Shown: one piece after another, positions 8,183 to 16,709 of the stretch
How positions within the stretch are numbered: the stretch's first letter is position 1
Layout: the number at the start of each line of letters is the position of its first letter
Origin: Candidatus Latescibacterota bacterium
Lineage (GTDB): Bacteria; Latescibacterota; UBA2968
Direction of reading: 5' to 3'
Length of the DNA stretch: 60,021 nucleotides
Assembly: GCA_022821275.1 (NCBI GenBank)
Contig: JAJEDY010000028.1
Span: forward strand, 1 to 60,021
The notes under the pieces: model-generated
What the model was told of the DNA's origin: nothing
What the model saw: the letters and a program-made list of their open reading frames with translations, nothing else
Database searches by the model: none
Translations under genes and position numbers: made by a program

Positions 8183-9962
8183 GCTCGACGTCATCATCGC
8201 CACCGATTGCGGCAGCACCACGACCAAAGCCATCCTCATAGAAAAAAAAGACGATGTCTATCGCCAGACCTATCGGGGCGAAGCACCTACCACGGTTGAA
8301 GCACCTTACGAAGACGTCACGCGCGGCGTGCTCAACGCCATTCAAGAAGTCGAAGAACTCTCGGGCAGGCAAATTCTCGACGGCGAAACCATCATCACAC
8401 CCGCACGGGATAATCGCGGGGTTGACATCTACATTTCTACCAGCAGTGCAGGCGGCGGCCTGCAAATGATGGTCGGCGGCGTCATCCAGGCCATGACCGG
8501 CGAAAGCGCGCAACGTTGCGCCCTCGGCGCAGGTGCAATTGTCATGGACATTCTCGCGTCTAACGACGGACGGCAGCCCCACGAAAAAATCGAACGCATT
8601 CGCCAGTTGCGTCCCGATATGGTACTCCTTTCGGGCGGCACAGATGGCGGCACCATTTCACATGTTGTCGAACTGGCCGAATTTATCTCCGCCGCCGACC
8701 CCAAACCGCGATTTGGCTCGGGATATCAACTGCCCGTCATTTACGCAGGAAACAAAGATGCCGCACGGGAAATCGAACGCACCCTGGGCGACAAAACAGC
8801 CCTCACCGTCACGGAAAACATCCGCCCCACGCTCGAAGGAGAAAACCTCGGACCTGCTCGCCACGTGATCCACGACCTCTTTCTCGAACACGTCATGGCG
8901 CAAGCACCGGGCTATCGAAAACTCATCTCCTGGACTGGCGCGCCCATCATGCCCACCCCCGGCGCAGTTGGCCTCATGATGCAAACCGTATCCAAACAAC
9001 AAAATATCAATGTCGTGGGCGTTGATATAGGTGGCGCTACCACCGACGTATTCAGCGTCTTCGACGATATCTTCAACCGCACGGTATCTGCCAACCTCGG
9101 CATGTCCTACAGCGTATCCAACGTGCTCGCCGAAGCGGGCCTCAACGACGTCATGCGCTGGGTGCCTTTCAAAATCGATGAAGCCGACCTGCGAGACCGC
9201 ATCAAAAACAAGATGATCCGCCCCACCACAATTCCACAAATGCTCGAAGAACTTCAGGTCGAACAGGCCATTGCCCGCGAAGCCCTGCGTCTGGCTTTTG
9301 TCCAGCACCGCGCACTGGCCGTGGGTCTCAAAGGCGTACAGGCAGAGCGCACCCTGTCCGATGTATTCGACCAATCCGAAGGTGGCGAAAGCCTCATCAA
9401 AATGCGCGACCTCGATCTCCTCGTCGGAAGCGGCGGCGTTCTATCTCACGCCCCCCGTCGAATGCAAACAGCCGCCATGCTCATCGACGCCTTCCAGCCC
9501 GAAGGCATCACGCGCCTCGCCGTTGACAGCATCTTTATGATGCCACACCTCGGCGTGCTCTCATCGGTCAACGAAATTGCCGCCACTCAGGTTTTTGAAC
9601 GCGACTGCCTCATTTACCTCGGCACGTGTATCGCGCCCATCGCCCAGGGCAAAATAGGCGCACCTTGTGCACAATACGAAATCGGCCTTCCCGAAGGAAC
9701 CCAATCGGGTACCCTGAATATTGGCGACCTTCTACACTTCCCCCTCGAAGCCGACCAGGAAGCACACCTCACCCTACATCCCGATCGCAACACAGACGCA
9801 GGTGCCGGACCGGGTCGAGAACTGAACACCACGGTCAAAGGGGGCACCGCAGGGCTAATCCTCGACGGACGCGGTCGCCCCATTGTATTTGCCGAAAATC
9901 AATCCGAACGCACCGATCAAATAAGCCGATGGAGCGAGACACTCGACCTCTATCCCCGATAA
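8175..9962 (+). CDS. MutL/GlmL-family ASKHA ATPase
   Basis: The 595-residue protein has the actin/Hsp70-like nucleotide fold: phosphate-1 loop DCGSTTTKA (residues 11-19), an adenosine-type loop LLSGGTDGGT (151-160), phosphate-2 loop VDIGGATTDVFSV (283-295), and a later GSGGVLSH. The closest characterised relatives are the MutL/GlmL proteins encoded beside adenosylcobalamin-dependent glutamate mutase, whose own biochemical role is not settled. No mutase subunit is encoded here; membrane proteins and a KOW protein follow instead. I therefore assign the family, not the glutamate-mutase role. The ATG at 8175 is preferred to an upstream in-frame ATG (8091) buried in the previous gene. Confidence 0.85.
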   Translation: MDKLDVIIATDCGSTTTKAILIEKKDDVYRQTYRGEAPTTVEAPYEDVTRGVLNAIQEVEELSGRQILDGETIITPARDNRGVDIYISTSSAGGGLQMMVGGVIQAMTGESAQRCALGAGAIVMDILASNDGRQPHEKIERIRQLRPDMVLLSGGTDGGTISHVVELAEFISAADPKPRFGSGYQLPVIYAGNKDAAREIERTLGDKTALTVTENIRPTLEGENLGPARHVIHDLFLEHVMAQAPGYRKLISWTGAPIMPTPGAVGLMMQTVSKQQNINVVGVDIGGATTDVFSVFDDIFNRTVSANLGMSYSVSNVLAEAGLNDVMRWVPFKIDEADLRDRIKNKMIRPTTIPQMLEELQVEQAIAREALRLAFVQHRALAVGLKGVQAERTLSDVFDQSEGGESLIKMRDLDLLVGSGGVLSHAPRRMQTAAMLIDAFQPEGITRLAVDSIFMMPHLGVLSSVNEIAATQVFERDCLIYLGTCIAPIAQGKIGAPCAQYEIGLPEGTQSGTLNIGDLLHFPLEADQEAHLTLHPDRNTDAGAGPGRELNTTVKGGTAGLILDGRGRPIVFAENQSERTDQISRWSETLDLYPR

Positions 9963-9988
9963 GTAAATATGTCTATTTAATTTATTTT

Positions 9989-10016
9989 TTGTTAAGTCGC
10001 CCACGCATTGTATATT
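9989..10016 (+). promoter_or_regulatory. Possible sigma70-type promoter inside the MutL module
   Basis: TTGTTA (9989-9994) and TATATT (10011-10016) are separated by 16 bases in the 83-base AT-rich gap between the MutL-like gene and the KOW protein gene. The gap is unusual for an otherwise overlapping gene run and suggests that the downstream five genes can be transcribed on their own. Assignment is by consensus only. Confidence 0.4.
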
Positions 10017-10045
10017 CCATTATCCTTGACCTCAGGGCTCTCTCT

Positions 10046-11164
10046 ATGGCACATGCATACACACCCGGTCTTCGCGTTACCCCGCAGACCCTTCTTCAAC
10101 GCCAGCGCCAACTCCCCCTCAAAGGTGAAGTCGTCGTATCACAAGGCGATAGCGTGACGCGCGATCAAGTCGTTGCCCACACGCACCTGCCCGGCAACGT
10201 CACCACCCTCAACCTGGTCAACATCTTGAGTTGTACGCCAGAAGAATTGCCCAATTACATGCTCAAACGCGAAGGCGACCCCGTCGAAGCCGGCGAACCC
10301 ATTGCCGAAACCCGCCCCTTCATCAAATGGTTCAAAACCACCGTTAAAGCACCTATCACTGGCACCCTCGAAAGCATCTCCAAAATCACCGGACAGGTCA
10401 TCTTTCGCGCCCCCCCACGCCCCGTTCAGGTACAGGCATACATCGATGGCAACATAGTTGAAATCCTGCCCGAAGAAGGCGTCATTGTCGAAACCACAGG
10501 TGCATTTGTGCAGGGCATCTTTGGTGTAGGCGGTGAAACCTGGGGACCTCTGCACCTCATCTCCGAGGAGCCAGATCAAATTTTAATCCCCGATCAAATC
10601 GACAACTCGTGCGCGGGTAAAATCGTCGTAGGTGGCAATTTGCTCACCCTCGACGCAATTGACAAAGCGCGAGAAAGCGGTGCCGTTGGCATCATTGGGG
10701 GCGGCATCCGCGACGCCGATTTGCGCGACCTGCTCGGTTACGACCTCGGCGTAGCCATCACCGGCACCGAGAATACCGGCCTCACTGTCATCGTCACCGA
10801 AGGCTTTGGTCCCATCGCAATGGCGCGCAAAACCTTTGCCATACTGAGCGAAAACAACGGCAAAGAAGCCTCTATCTCGGGTGCCACCCAGATCCGCGCC
10901 GGGGTTTTGCGTCCCGAAATCATCATTCCAGAATCCAGCATCCACGAGCAAACCGAAGAATCCGGTAATCTGGGCCTCATCGAAGGGGCACTCCTGCGCG
11001 TAATTCGCGCGCCCCATTTTGGTCAGGTGGGCAAAGTCACGGCCCTGCCACCCGAATTGCAAACAGTTGAATCCGAAACCCATGTGCGCGTACTCGAAGT
11101 CGAATTTGGCAATGGTGATCGCGCCATTGTCCCGCGCGCCAACGTCGAACTCATCGAAGAGTAA
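10046..11164 (+). CDS. KOW/barrel-domain protein of the MutL-like module
   Basis: This 372-residue soluble protein starts at the ATG at 10046; the longer upstream frame is a shadow of the previous gene. The N-terminal third (HTHLPGNVTTLNLVNILSC, then GEPIAETRPF and VKAPITGTLESIS) resembles the lipoyl/sandwich-barrel domain of RnfC-type proteins. A central region contains CAGKIVVGGNLLTLDAIDKA and repeated GxxGIIGGG loops. The C-terminus (GALLRVIRAPHFGQVGKV to AIVPRANVELIEE) is a clear KOW-type motif. I know no experimentally studied homologue. Its place directly after the ATPase argues for a shared complex. Confidence 0.7.
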   Translation: MAHAYTPGLRVTPQTLLQRQRQLPLKGEVVVSQGDSVTRDQVVAHTHLPGNVTTLNLVNILSCTPEELPNYMLKREGDPVEAGEPIAETRPFIKWFKTTVKAPITGTLESISKITGQVIFRAPPRPVQVQAYIDGNIVEILPEEGVIVETTGAFVQGIFGVGGETWGPLHLISEEPDQILIPDQIDNSCAGKIVVGGNLLTLDAIDKARESGAVGIIGGGIRDADLRDLLGYDLGVAITGTENTGLTVIVTEGFGPIAMARKTFAILSENNGKEASISGATQIRAGVLRPEIIIPESSIHEQTEESGNLGLIEGALLRVIRAPHFGQVGKVTALPPELQTVESETHVRVLEVEFGNGDRAIVPRANVELIEE

Positions 11165-11186
11165 ACGACCCATCGGGAGATTGCGT

Positions 11187-12395
11187 ATGAGATATTTTTT
11201 AACCTGCATCATACTCGTGCTTTACACAGCACAGGTATATGCACAACAACCCACCGGTGTCAAAGCTGGAGACACCCCCAACGACTCGGGAGGCAACATC
11301 ACCGTCATCTGGGACTACCCAGAACCCTACGAGGGAGTCAAAAAAATCACATACACAATTGTAGTCGGCGAATCTGAAAATGGACCTTTTCATGGCGCCA
11401 AGTACAGTGCAGCTAACCTGCAATCCAGCGATCCAGGAACTTTTGGGCATGGCGAAGAAACATCCCAAAAGCTCTTTGCCAGAGTCGACGAATATACTGA
11501 CCCCACCGATCCATCGAAAAAGATCGCCATCGAAAACGGTAAAACCTATTACGTGCAGGTCATCGCCCACCTCCCTTCTGGCGAATCATTTCCCTCTGCA
11601 ATCGCAGCCGCAGAAGCGTATGAAAATTTTTTCAACCGGACCAAAACCAACAACTTCATTATCGGCACAATCTTCTCCCTCATCATTTTGATCAGCATTT
11701 TCCTCGCCCAAAAACGCGAACTCTTCATCCGGCGCATCGCTGGCCTTGAAGCCCTCGACGAAGCCCTCGGCCGTGCCACGGAAATGGGCAAGCCCGTACT
11801 CTTTGCACACGGATTGGCGTCTATGGGCAGTGTATCGACCATTGCGGCAGTCAATGTTCTCTCTCGCGTGGCTAATCGCACCGCCGAATTTAATACCGAA
11901 TTGCGCGTGGCCAACAACGATCCCGTCGTCATGGCCGTGAGTCAGGAAGTCGTCAAAGAATCCTATCTCAACGCCGGTCGCCCCGATGCCTACTCAGAAG
12001 ACTCGGTCTTTATGGTCGCTACTGAGCAATTCAGCTATGCCGCAGCACTCGACGGCATGATGGTACGCGATAGACCTGCTACCAATATCATGATGGGCTA
12101 CTTCTATGCCGAATCTCTGCTTTTAGCCGAAACCGGCGCATCCATAGGTGCGATTCAAATAGCAGGGACAGACTCCTATACCCAATTGCCCTTTTTTATC
12201 ACCACCTGTGACTATACCCTCATGGGTGAAGAACTCTATGCGGCGAGCGCGTATCTCGCCCGCGAACCCAAATTGCTGGGCAGCCTCAAAGGGCAGGACA
12301 TCGGCAAAGCAGTGCTCTTGATCCTCCTGATTTTGGGCACACTTCTTGCAACCCTCGGCAATCAAACACTCACGCATATTTTTACCGCATATTAG
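11187..12395 (+). CDS. DUF6754-like membrane protein with N-terminal Fn3-like domain
   Basis: From the ATG at 11187 (after GGGAG) the protein has 402 residues. It starts with a signal peptide ending near VYAQQ, followed by an extracytoplasmic fibronectin-III-like strand-rich domain (about 25-145, including ITVIWDYPEPYEG and GKTYYVQV). A membrane helix (FIIGTIFSLIILISIFLA) comes next, then a cytoplasmic domain opening RRIAGLEALDEALGRATEMG, and a final helix (AVLLILLILGTLLATLG). The cytoplasmic part matches my memory of DUF6754. It probably anchors the complex in the inner membrane; its function is unknown. Confidence 0.7.
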   Translation: MRYFLTCIILVLYTAQVYAQQPTGVKAGDTPNDSGGNITVIWDYPEPYEGVKKITYTIVVGESENGPFHGAKYSAANLQSSDPGTFGHGEETSQKLFARVDEYTDPTDPSKKIAIENGKTYYVQVIAHLPSGESFPSAIAAAEAYENFFNRTKTNNFIIGTIFSLIILISIFLAQKRELFIRRIAGLEALDEALGRATEMGKPVLFAHGLASMGSVSTIAAVNVLSRVANRTAEFNTELRVANNDPVVMAVSQEVVKESYLNAGRPDAYSEDSVFMVATEQFSYAAALDGMMVRDRPATNIMMGYFYAESLLLAETGASIGAIQIAGTDSYTQLPFFITTCDYTLMGEELYAASAYLAREPKLLGSLKGQDIGKAVLLILLILGTLLATLGNQTLTHIFTAY

Positions 12396-12409
12396 CAGGG
12401 GATTCTTTC

Positions 12410-13069
12410 ATGCTTTTTTTACGACGTACACTTCCGCTGATCATCGCTTTTGTCATGGGCATGATTGGCATTCTCGTTTTCTATATCCCACACAGCGGTG
12501 CCCAAGCTCTCGAACAAGAATTGACAAAATGGGATCGCATTGTCGCGGCCTTTGCTATGGTATTGGGCATCTATAGCCTGATGCGCTTGCACTGGGGCCG
12601 CGTGCGGCGGCAACAAGCCGGGTGGGCGTATAGCTTTCTCGTTTTTGTCGGTTTCACAGTCATGTTTGTTTTGGCCATCTACAACGATGGACAAGGCCCT
12701 CTCAGCCCTCAAGTCATTGATTCAGGTCCTTTTGTGTGGATGTTTGATAATGTACAGGTACCCGCCGATGCTACCATGTTCTCCATTCTCGCGTTTTTCA
12801 TCGCATCTGCTGCCTATCGCACCTTTCGCGCCCGTACCCCCGAAGCAGCCATCCTGCTCGTATCCGCCATCATCGTGATGATCGGTCGCGTACCCATCGG
12901 TGCCCTCATTTCCGATTGGGTGCCCTGGCTTTCCCAATGGCTCATGGCTGTACCCAATCTGGCAGCCAAACGCGGCATCTTGCTCGGCGTGAGCCTTGGT
13001 GCTGTCGCCACAGCATTGCGCATCATCTTTGGCATCGAACGCTCTTATCTCGGCGGAGGTGAAGAATGA
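12410..13069 (+). CDS. Polytopic membrane protein of the MutL-like module
   Basis: The 219-residue protein has about six predicted hydrophobic helices, including LPLIIAFVMGMIGILVFYIP, a segment beginning WAYSFLVFVGFTVMFVLAI, and later ones near VSAIIVMIGRVPIGALISD and GVSLGAVATALRIIF. It carries no recognised catalytic motif. The start follows GGGGATTC, a modest ribosome binding site. The 3' end overlaps the next gene by four bases, so both are likely made together. I do not recognise the family. Confidence 0.65.
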   Translation: MLFLRRTLPLIIAFVMGMIGILVFYIPHSGAQALEQELTKWDRIVAAFAMVLGIYSLMRLHWGRVRRQQAGWAYSFLVFVGFTVMFVLAIYNDGQGPLSPQVIDSGPFVWMFDNVQVPADATMFSILAFFIASAAYRTFRARTPEAAILLVSAIIVMIGRVPIGALISDWVPWLSQWLMAVPNLAAKRGILLGVSLGAVATALRIIFGIERSYLGGGEE

Positions 13070-13896
13070 AAGAATTTTTACTCAATATCGACCGCCGCAT
13101 CATCTTCATTTTTGTCGCGCTCGGCGTCATTATTCCCGCGCTCACTTCCTTTAACCTGCCCATCAATCCCACTCCAAACGTGCAGTCTATCTACGACACG
13201 ATTGAAGAAGTCGGTGCGAAAAACGGTACCATTTTGATTTCTTTTGACTACGGTCCTGGATCCTTTCCCGAAGTACAGCCCATGGCCCTTGCGGTTTTGC
13301 GCCACTGTTTCAAGCGCAACGTCAAAGTAGTTGGCATGTGCCTTTGGCCCCAAGCGGTGGGTTTGGCTCAACAAGCCCTCGATACAGCTTCAAAGGAACT
13401 GGATGCCGAATACGGCAGCGACTATGTCTTTCTCGGATTTAAAACGGGATTTCACTCACTCGTTATCAATATGGGCCACGACTTCCACGGAACTTTTCCA
13501 CAAGATTCGCCTGGCAACAACACAACCGAATTACCTGTCACCCAAAATATAAAGGGCTTGGCGGACTTCGACTACGTGCTCTGCCTGGCAGCGGGTAACA
13601 CGCCAGATGGTATCTGGATACCCTACGGACAAGAACGCTACAAGTTTAAATTTGGCCTCGGATGCACGGCTGTGATGGCACCCGACCAATTCCCCTATTT
13701 ACAGTCGGGCCAAATGAACGGCATGATGGGTGGATTGGCTGGCGCCGCCGAATACGAAACCCTCGTGCAAGCTTCCGGTACTGCTACTGAAGGCATGCGT
13801 CCCCAATCCGTTGTGCATCTCATTATCATCGCCTTCATTATCCTGGGCAATGTGATGTACTTCCTCTATGGTCGGCAGAAAGGAGGGGCGCAATGA
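13066..13896 (+). CDS. Membrane-anchored Rossmann-like protein of the MutL-like module
   Basis: The 276-residue protein has a hydrophobic helix at each end (IIFIFVALGVIIPALTSF near residues 12-29 and LIIIAFIILGNVMYFLYG near 251-268). Between them is an alpha/beta domain with GTILISFDYGPGSFPEVQ, RNVKVVGMCLWP and YVFLGFKTGFHSL. The alternation of strands and glycine turns suggests a Rossmann-like nucleotide- or sugar-type fold, but no known active site is visible. ATGA overlaps on both sides (previous stop, next start) make it part of a strict transcription and translation unit. Confidence 0.65.
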   Translation: MKEFLLNIDRRIIFIFVALGVIIPALTSFNLPINPTPNVQSIYDTIEEVGAKNGTILISFDYGPGSFPEVQPMALAVLRHCFKRNVKVVGMCLWPQAVGLAQQALDTASKELDAEYGSDYVFLGFKTGFHSLVINMGHDFHGTFPQDSPGNNTTELPVTQNIKGLADFDYVLCLAAGNTPDGIWIPYGQERYKFKFGLGCTAVMAPDQFPYLQSGQMNGMMGGLAGAAEYETLVQASGTATEGMRPQSVVHLIIIAFIILGNVMYFLYGRQKGGAQ

Positions 13897-14627
13897 GCCG
13901 CGATCAAATATTTTTTATCGTCTTCTTATTCATCTTTGCCACCATCAATATCTACCTCTTTGGTTCGGGCAGCCTATCTGCGGATTGGTCTGGCTTGGGC
14001 ACATTTATCGCCGCTGGCATTACCCTATCGCTCTATAGCTTTCTCTACAAGGATAACCCCCTCTTCAAATTCGCCGAAAACCTCTATGTTGGGGTCGCAG
14101 CTGCGTACACGATTACGCAGGTGTGGTATAACGTACTTTGGGTCGATGTGGTGGATCCCCTCTCTGAACTCGGCAGCGACGAAAGCCTGGGCAATTTATG
14201 GCTCATCGTACCCACATTGCTCGGCTTCTTCATGCTCACCCAACTCTCCTCGGCGAAATTTAGCTGGCTCAGCCGAATTGCATTCGCATTTGTGGTCGGC
14301 CTCGGGGCGGGACTGGCTATTCCACGCACCATCGCGGCCAATTTGCTGGCACAAATACAACCTACCATGGGGCCTATAACAGCCGACCTGGCTGGATTCA
14401 ATCTATTTATTATTCTGGTCGGCGTGGTTACAGTACTCGTATATTTCTTCTACTCTGTCGAACACACCGGTCCCGTGGGCGTAGCGTCCAAAATTGGTAT
14501 CTGGTTCCTCATGATCTCGTTTGGCGCATCATTTGGTTACACCATCATGGCGCGTCTCTCACTATTGATTGGTCGCGTCGGGTTCTTGCTCGAAGACTGG
14601 CTCGTACTCCCATTGCCTCTATTTTGA
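13893..14627 (+). CDS. Polytopic membrane protein closing the MutL-like module
   Basis: The 244-residue protein is almost entirely hydrophobic, with about seven predicted helices separated by short loops such as [16 protein letters not shown] and the acidic loop [16 protein letters not shown]. It starts within the stop region of the preceding gene. No transporter signature is recognised. It is the last gene of the six-gene run; the gap before the ABC ATPases is 74 bases. Confidence 0.65.
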   Translation: MSRDQIFFIVFLFIFATINIYLFGSGSLSADWSGLGTFIAAGITLSLYSFLYKDNPLFKFAENLYVGVAAAYTITQVWYNVLWVDVVDPLSELGSDESLGNLWLIVPTLLGFFMLTQLSSAKFSWLSRIAFAFVVGLGAGLAIPRTIAANLLAQIQPTMGPITADLAGFNLFIILVGVVTVLVYFFYSVEHTGPVGVASKIGIWFLMISFGASFGYTIMARLSLLIGRVGFLLEDWLVLPLPLF

Positions 14628-14701
14628 TCCGGAGAGGAGCGCGTGTCTCCCAAAAAAAACGGGAACGTTCAACCTTATACAGAAGTCCAAAGAAACATTA
14701 C

Positions 14702-15664
14702 ATGCCCAATTCCGTGCTGACAGTTGACAACCTCCAAACGCATTTTCACACAGACAGCGGAACAGCGAGGGCGGTAGATGGCGTATCATTCACGCTCAAC
14801 AAGGGCAAAACGTATGGCCTTGTTGGTGAATCGGGGTGCGGAAAAAGTGTCACTTCGCTGTCAATCATGCGATTGGTACCTCATCCTGGCCGCATTGAAG
14901 GTGGGCATATTTTTTTTCATGACCGCGACCTGGTATCCCTTTCGGATACCGAAATGCGCGACATACGCGGCAATGACATCGCCATGATCTTTCAGGAGCC
15001 CATGACCAGCCTCAACCCGGTTTACACCTGTGGGTTCCAGATTGACGAAGCCGTGAGACGGCATCAGGGATTAGAAAAAACAGAAGCGCGAAAAAAAACA
15101 GTTGAAATGCTCCACCTCGTGGGCCTGCCCGATCCCGAGCAGCGCGCAAACGAATACCCACATCAGTTATCTGGGGGGCAACGCCAGCGCGTCATGATCG
15201 CCATGGCCCTCTCGTGCAATCCCAAAGTGCTGATAGCCGACGAACCCACAACAGCACTCGATGTCACCATACAGGCGCAAATCCTGGACCTGTTGCGCGA
15301 TTTGCAACAACAACTCGGCATGGCCGTCCTGCTCATCACACACGATTTGGGTGTTATTGCCGAAGCCGCCGACGAGGTCGCGGTCATGTACGCAGGCCAA
15401 ATTGTAGAAACTGGACCATCAGACGCGATTTTTCACAACCCCAGGCATCCCTATACGCAGGGGTTACTCGCATCAGTACCCCGTCTGGATATCGCGAACA
15501 AGCACCTCAGAACCATTCCGGGCACGGTACCCGAAGCCACGCAATTTCCATCGGGATGTCGATTTGCAGATCGATGTGAAAAAGTCGATACAATCTGTCG
15601 AGAAACCACACCGCAATTAGAACCAGATGACGGCGATCACCAGACCGCGTGTTGGATGGCATAA
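14702..15664 (+). CDS. Oligopeptide/dipeptide ABC transporter ATPase (OppD/DppD type)
   Basis: From the ATG at 14702 the protein has 320 residues and begins with the family-typical [12 protein letters not shown]. It carries Walker A GESGCGKS, signature LSGGQRQRV, Walker [14 protein letters not shown] and the H-loop ITHD. The C-terminal segment ending [12 protein letters not shown] is the cysteine-containing tail of OppD/DppD proteins, which may bind an Fe-S cluster in some members. A longer TTG start at 14624 would add an Arg-rich stretch without family support. No membrane or substrate-binding subunit lies nearby. Confidence 0.85.
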   Translation: MPNSVLTVDNLQTHFHTDSGTARAVDGVSFTLNKGKTYGLVGESGCGKSVTSLSIMRLVPHPGRIEGGHIFFHDRDLVSLSDTEMRDIRGNDIAMIFQEPMTSLNPVYTCGFQIDEAVRRHQGLEKTEARKKTVEMLHLVGLPDPEQRANEYPHQLSGGQRQRVMIAMALSCNPKVLIADEPTTALDVTIQAQILDLLRDLQQQLGMAVLLITHDLGVIAEAADEVAVMYAGQIVETGPSDAIFHNPRHPYTQGLLASVPRLDIANKHLRTIPGTVPEATQFPSGCRFADRCEKVDTICRETTPQLEPDDGDHQTACWMA

Positions 15665-15725
15665 AGACAAGGGGCTGGGGGCTGGTTGAAGTTTGCCAAA
15701 TCCTTCATCTTGTAAATTTTAATCT

Positions 15726-16676
15726 ATGCTTCTTAAAGTACAAAACCTTAAAAAACACTATCCCATTTCTCAGAGACTCTGGGGGCGCAACGCCGGGTAT
15801 GTCAAAGCAGTAGATGACGTGAGCTTCGATATCTCTCCCGGTGAAACCCTCGGTCTGGTCGGCGAATCCGGATGCGGAAAAACCACAACAGGACGCGCCA
15901 TATTGCGCCTTATTGACGCGACATCGGGCACCGTGCGATTCAAAAATACCGACATACTCTCCCTGAAAAAAAAACAACTTCGAGCACTGCGCCGGCACAT
16001 GCAAATCATCTTTCAGGACCCTTACGGATCGCTAAACCCCCGCCTCACCATTGGTGGCATCCTCTCGGAACCCTTGAAAATCCACGGCGACAAAACAAAA
16101 GATCGGGTCGCCGACTTACTCAACACCGTGGGACTATCTCCCGACGTCGCGCGCCGATATCCACACGAATTTTCCGGCGGACAGCGACAGCGCATTGGCA
16201 TTGCCCGCGCATTGGCCGTAAAACCACAATTCATCGTCGCGGACGAACCCGTGTCTGCACTCGACGTATCGATCCAGGCACAAATCGTAAACTTACTCCA
16301 GGATTTACAGACACAGTTTGGCCTCGCCTATCTCTTTATTGCACACGACCTGAGCGTAGTCAAACACATCTCCAATCGCGTGGCAGTCATGTATCTGGGC
16401 AAAATTGTCGAACTGGCAGAAAGCCAGGAACTCTACGACAATCCGCAGCATCCCTATACGCACGCATTGCTCTCATCAATCCCCATACCCGACCCGCGCG
16501 TCAGGGGATCGCGCACCATTTTAACAGGCGATGTGCCCAGCCCGGTCAACATCCCTTCGGGCTGTGCATTTCATCCGCGCTGTCCCGAAGCAACGCCGGA
16601 CTGCGCCCACCGCAAACCCGAACTCTTAGACATTGAACCCGGCCACAGCGTGGCCTGTATCTTGCGGCACAATTAG
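15726..16676 (+). CDS. Oligopeptide/dipeptide ABC transporter ATPase (OppF/DppF type)
   Basis: The 316-residue protein is the usual partner of the preceding OppD-like ATPase. It shows the OppF-type start ([14 protein letters not shown]), Walker A GESGCGKT, the [13 protein letters not shown]-loop, [15 protein letters not shown], Walker [14 protein letters not shown] and the C-terminal cysteine tail ([17 protein letters not shown]). The two ATPases would energise a peptide importer, but its permeases and binding protein must be encoded elsewhere. The 61-base gap upstream contains a GGGGCTGGGGGCTGG run, similar to sequence in the terminator at 20294. Confidence 0.88.
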   Translation: MLLKVQNLKKHYPISQRLWGRNAGYVKAVDDVSFDISPGETLGLVGESGCGKTTTGRAILRLIDATSGTVRFKNTDILSLKKKQLRALRRHMQIIFQDPYGSLNPRLTIGGILSEPLKIHGDKTKDRVADLLNTVGLSPDVARRYPHEFSGGQRQRIGIARALAVKPQFIVADEPVSALDVSIQAQIVNLLQDLQTQFGLAYLFIAHDLSVVKHISNRVAVMYLGKIVELAESQELYDNPQHPYTHALLSSIPIPDPRVRGSRTILTGDVPSPVNIPSGCAFHPRCPEATPDCAHRKPELLDIEPGHSVACILRHN

Positions 16677-16709
16677 ATTCATCCACCCACTCTTTCAAGG
16701 AGTCTTTAA

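Noticed and set aside
8658-9374. Minus-strand frame of 238 codons
   Set aside because: Antisense shadow of the MutL-like ATPase gene.
8175-9962. Glutamate mutase activating factor
   Set aside because: The family is right but no mutase subunits are present and the neighbours are membrane proteins, so only the ATPase family is assigned.
14624-14701. N-terminal extension of the OppD-like ATPase from a TTG codon
   Set aside because: The added Arg/Lys-rich residues have no family counterpart, and the protein from 14702 starts at the expected position.
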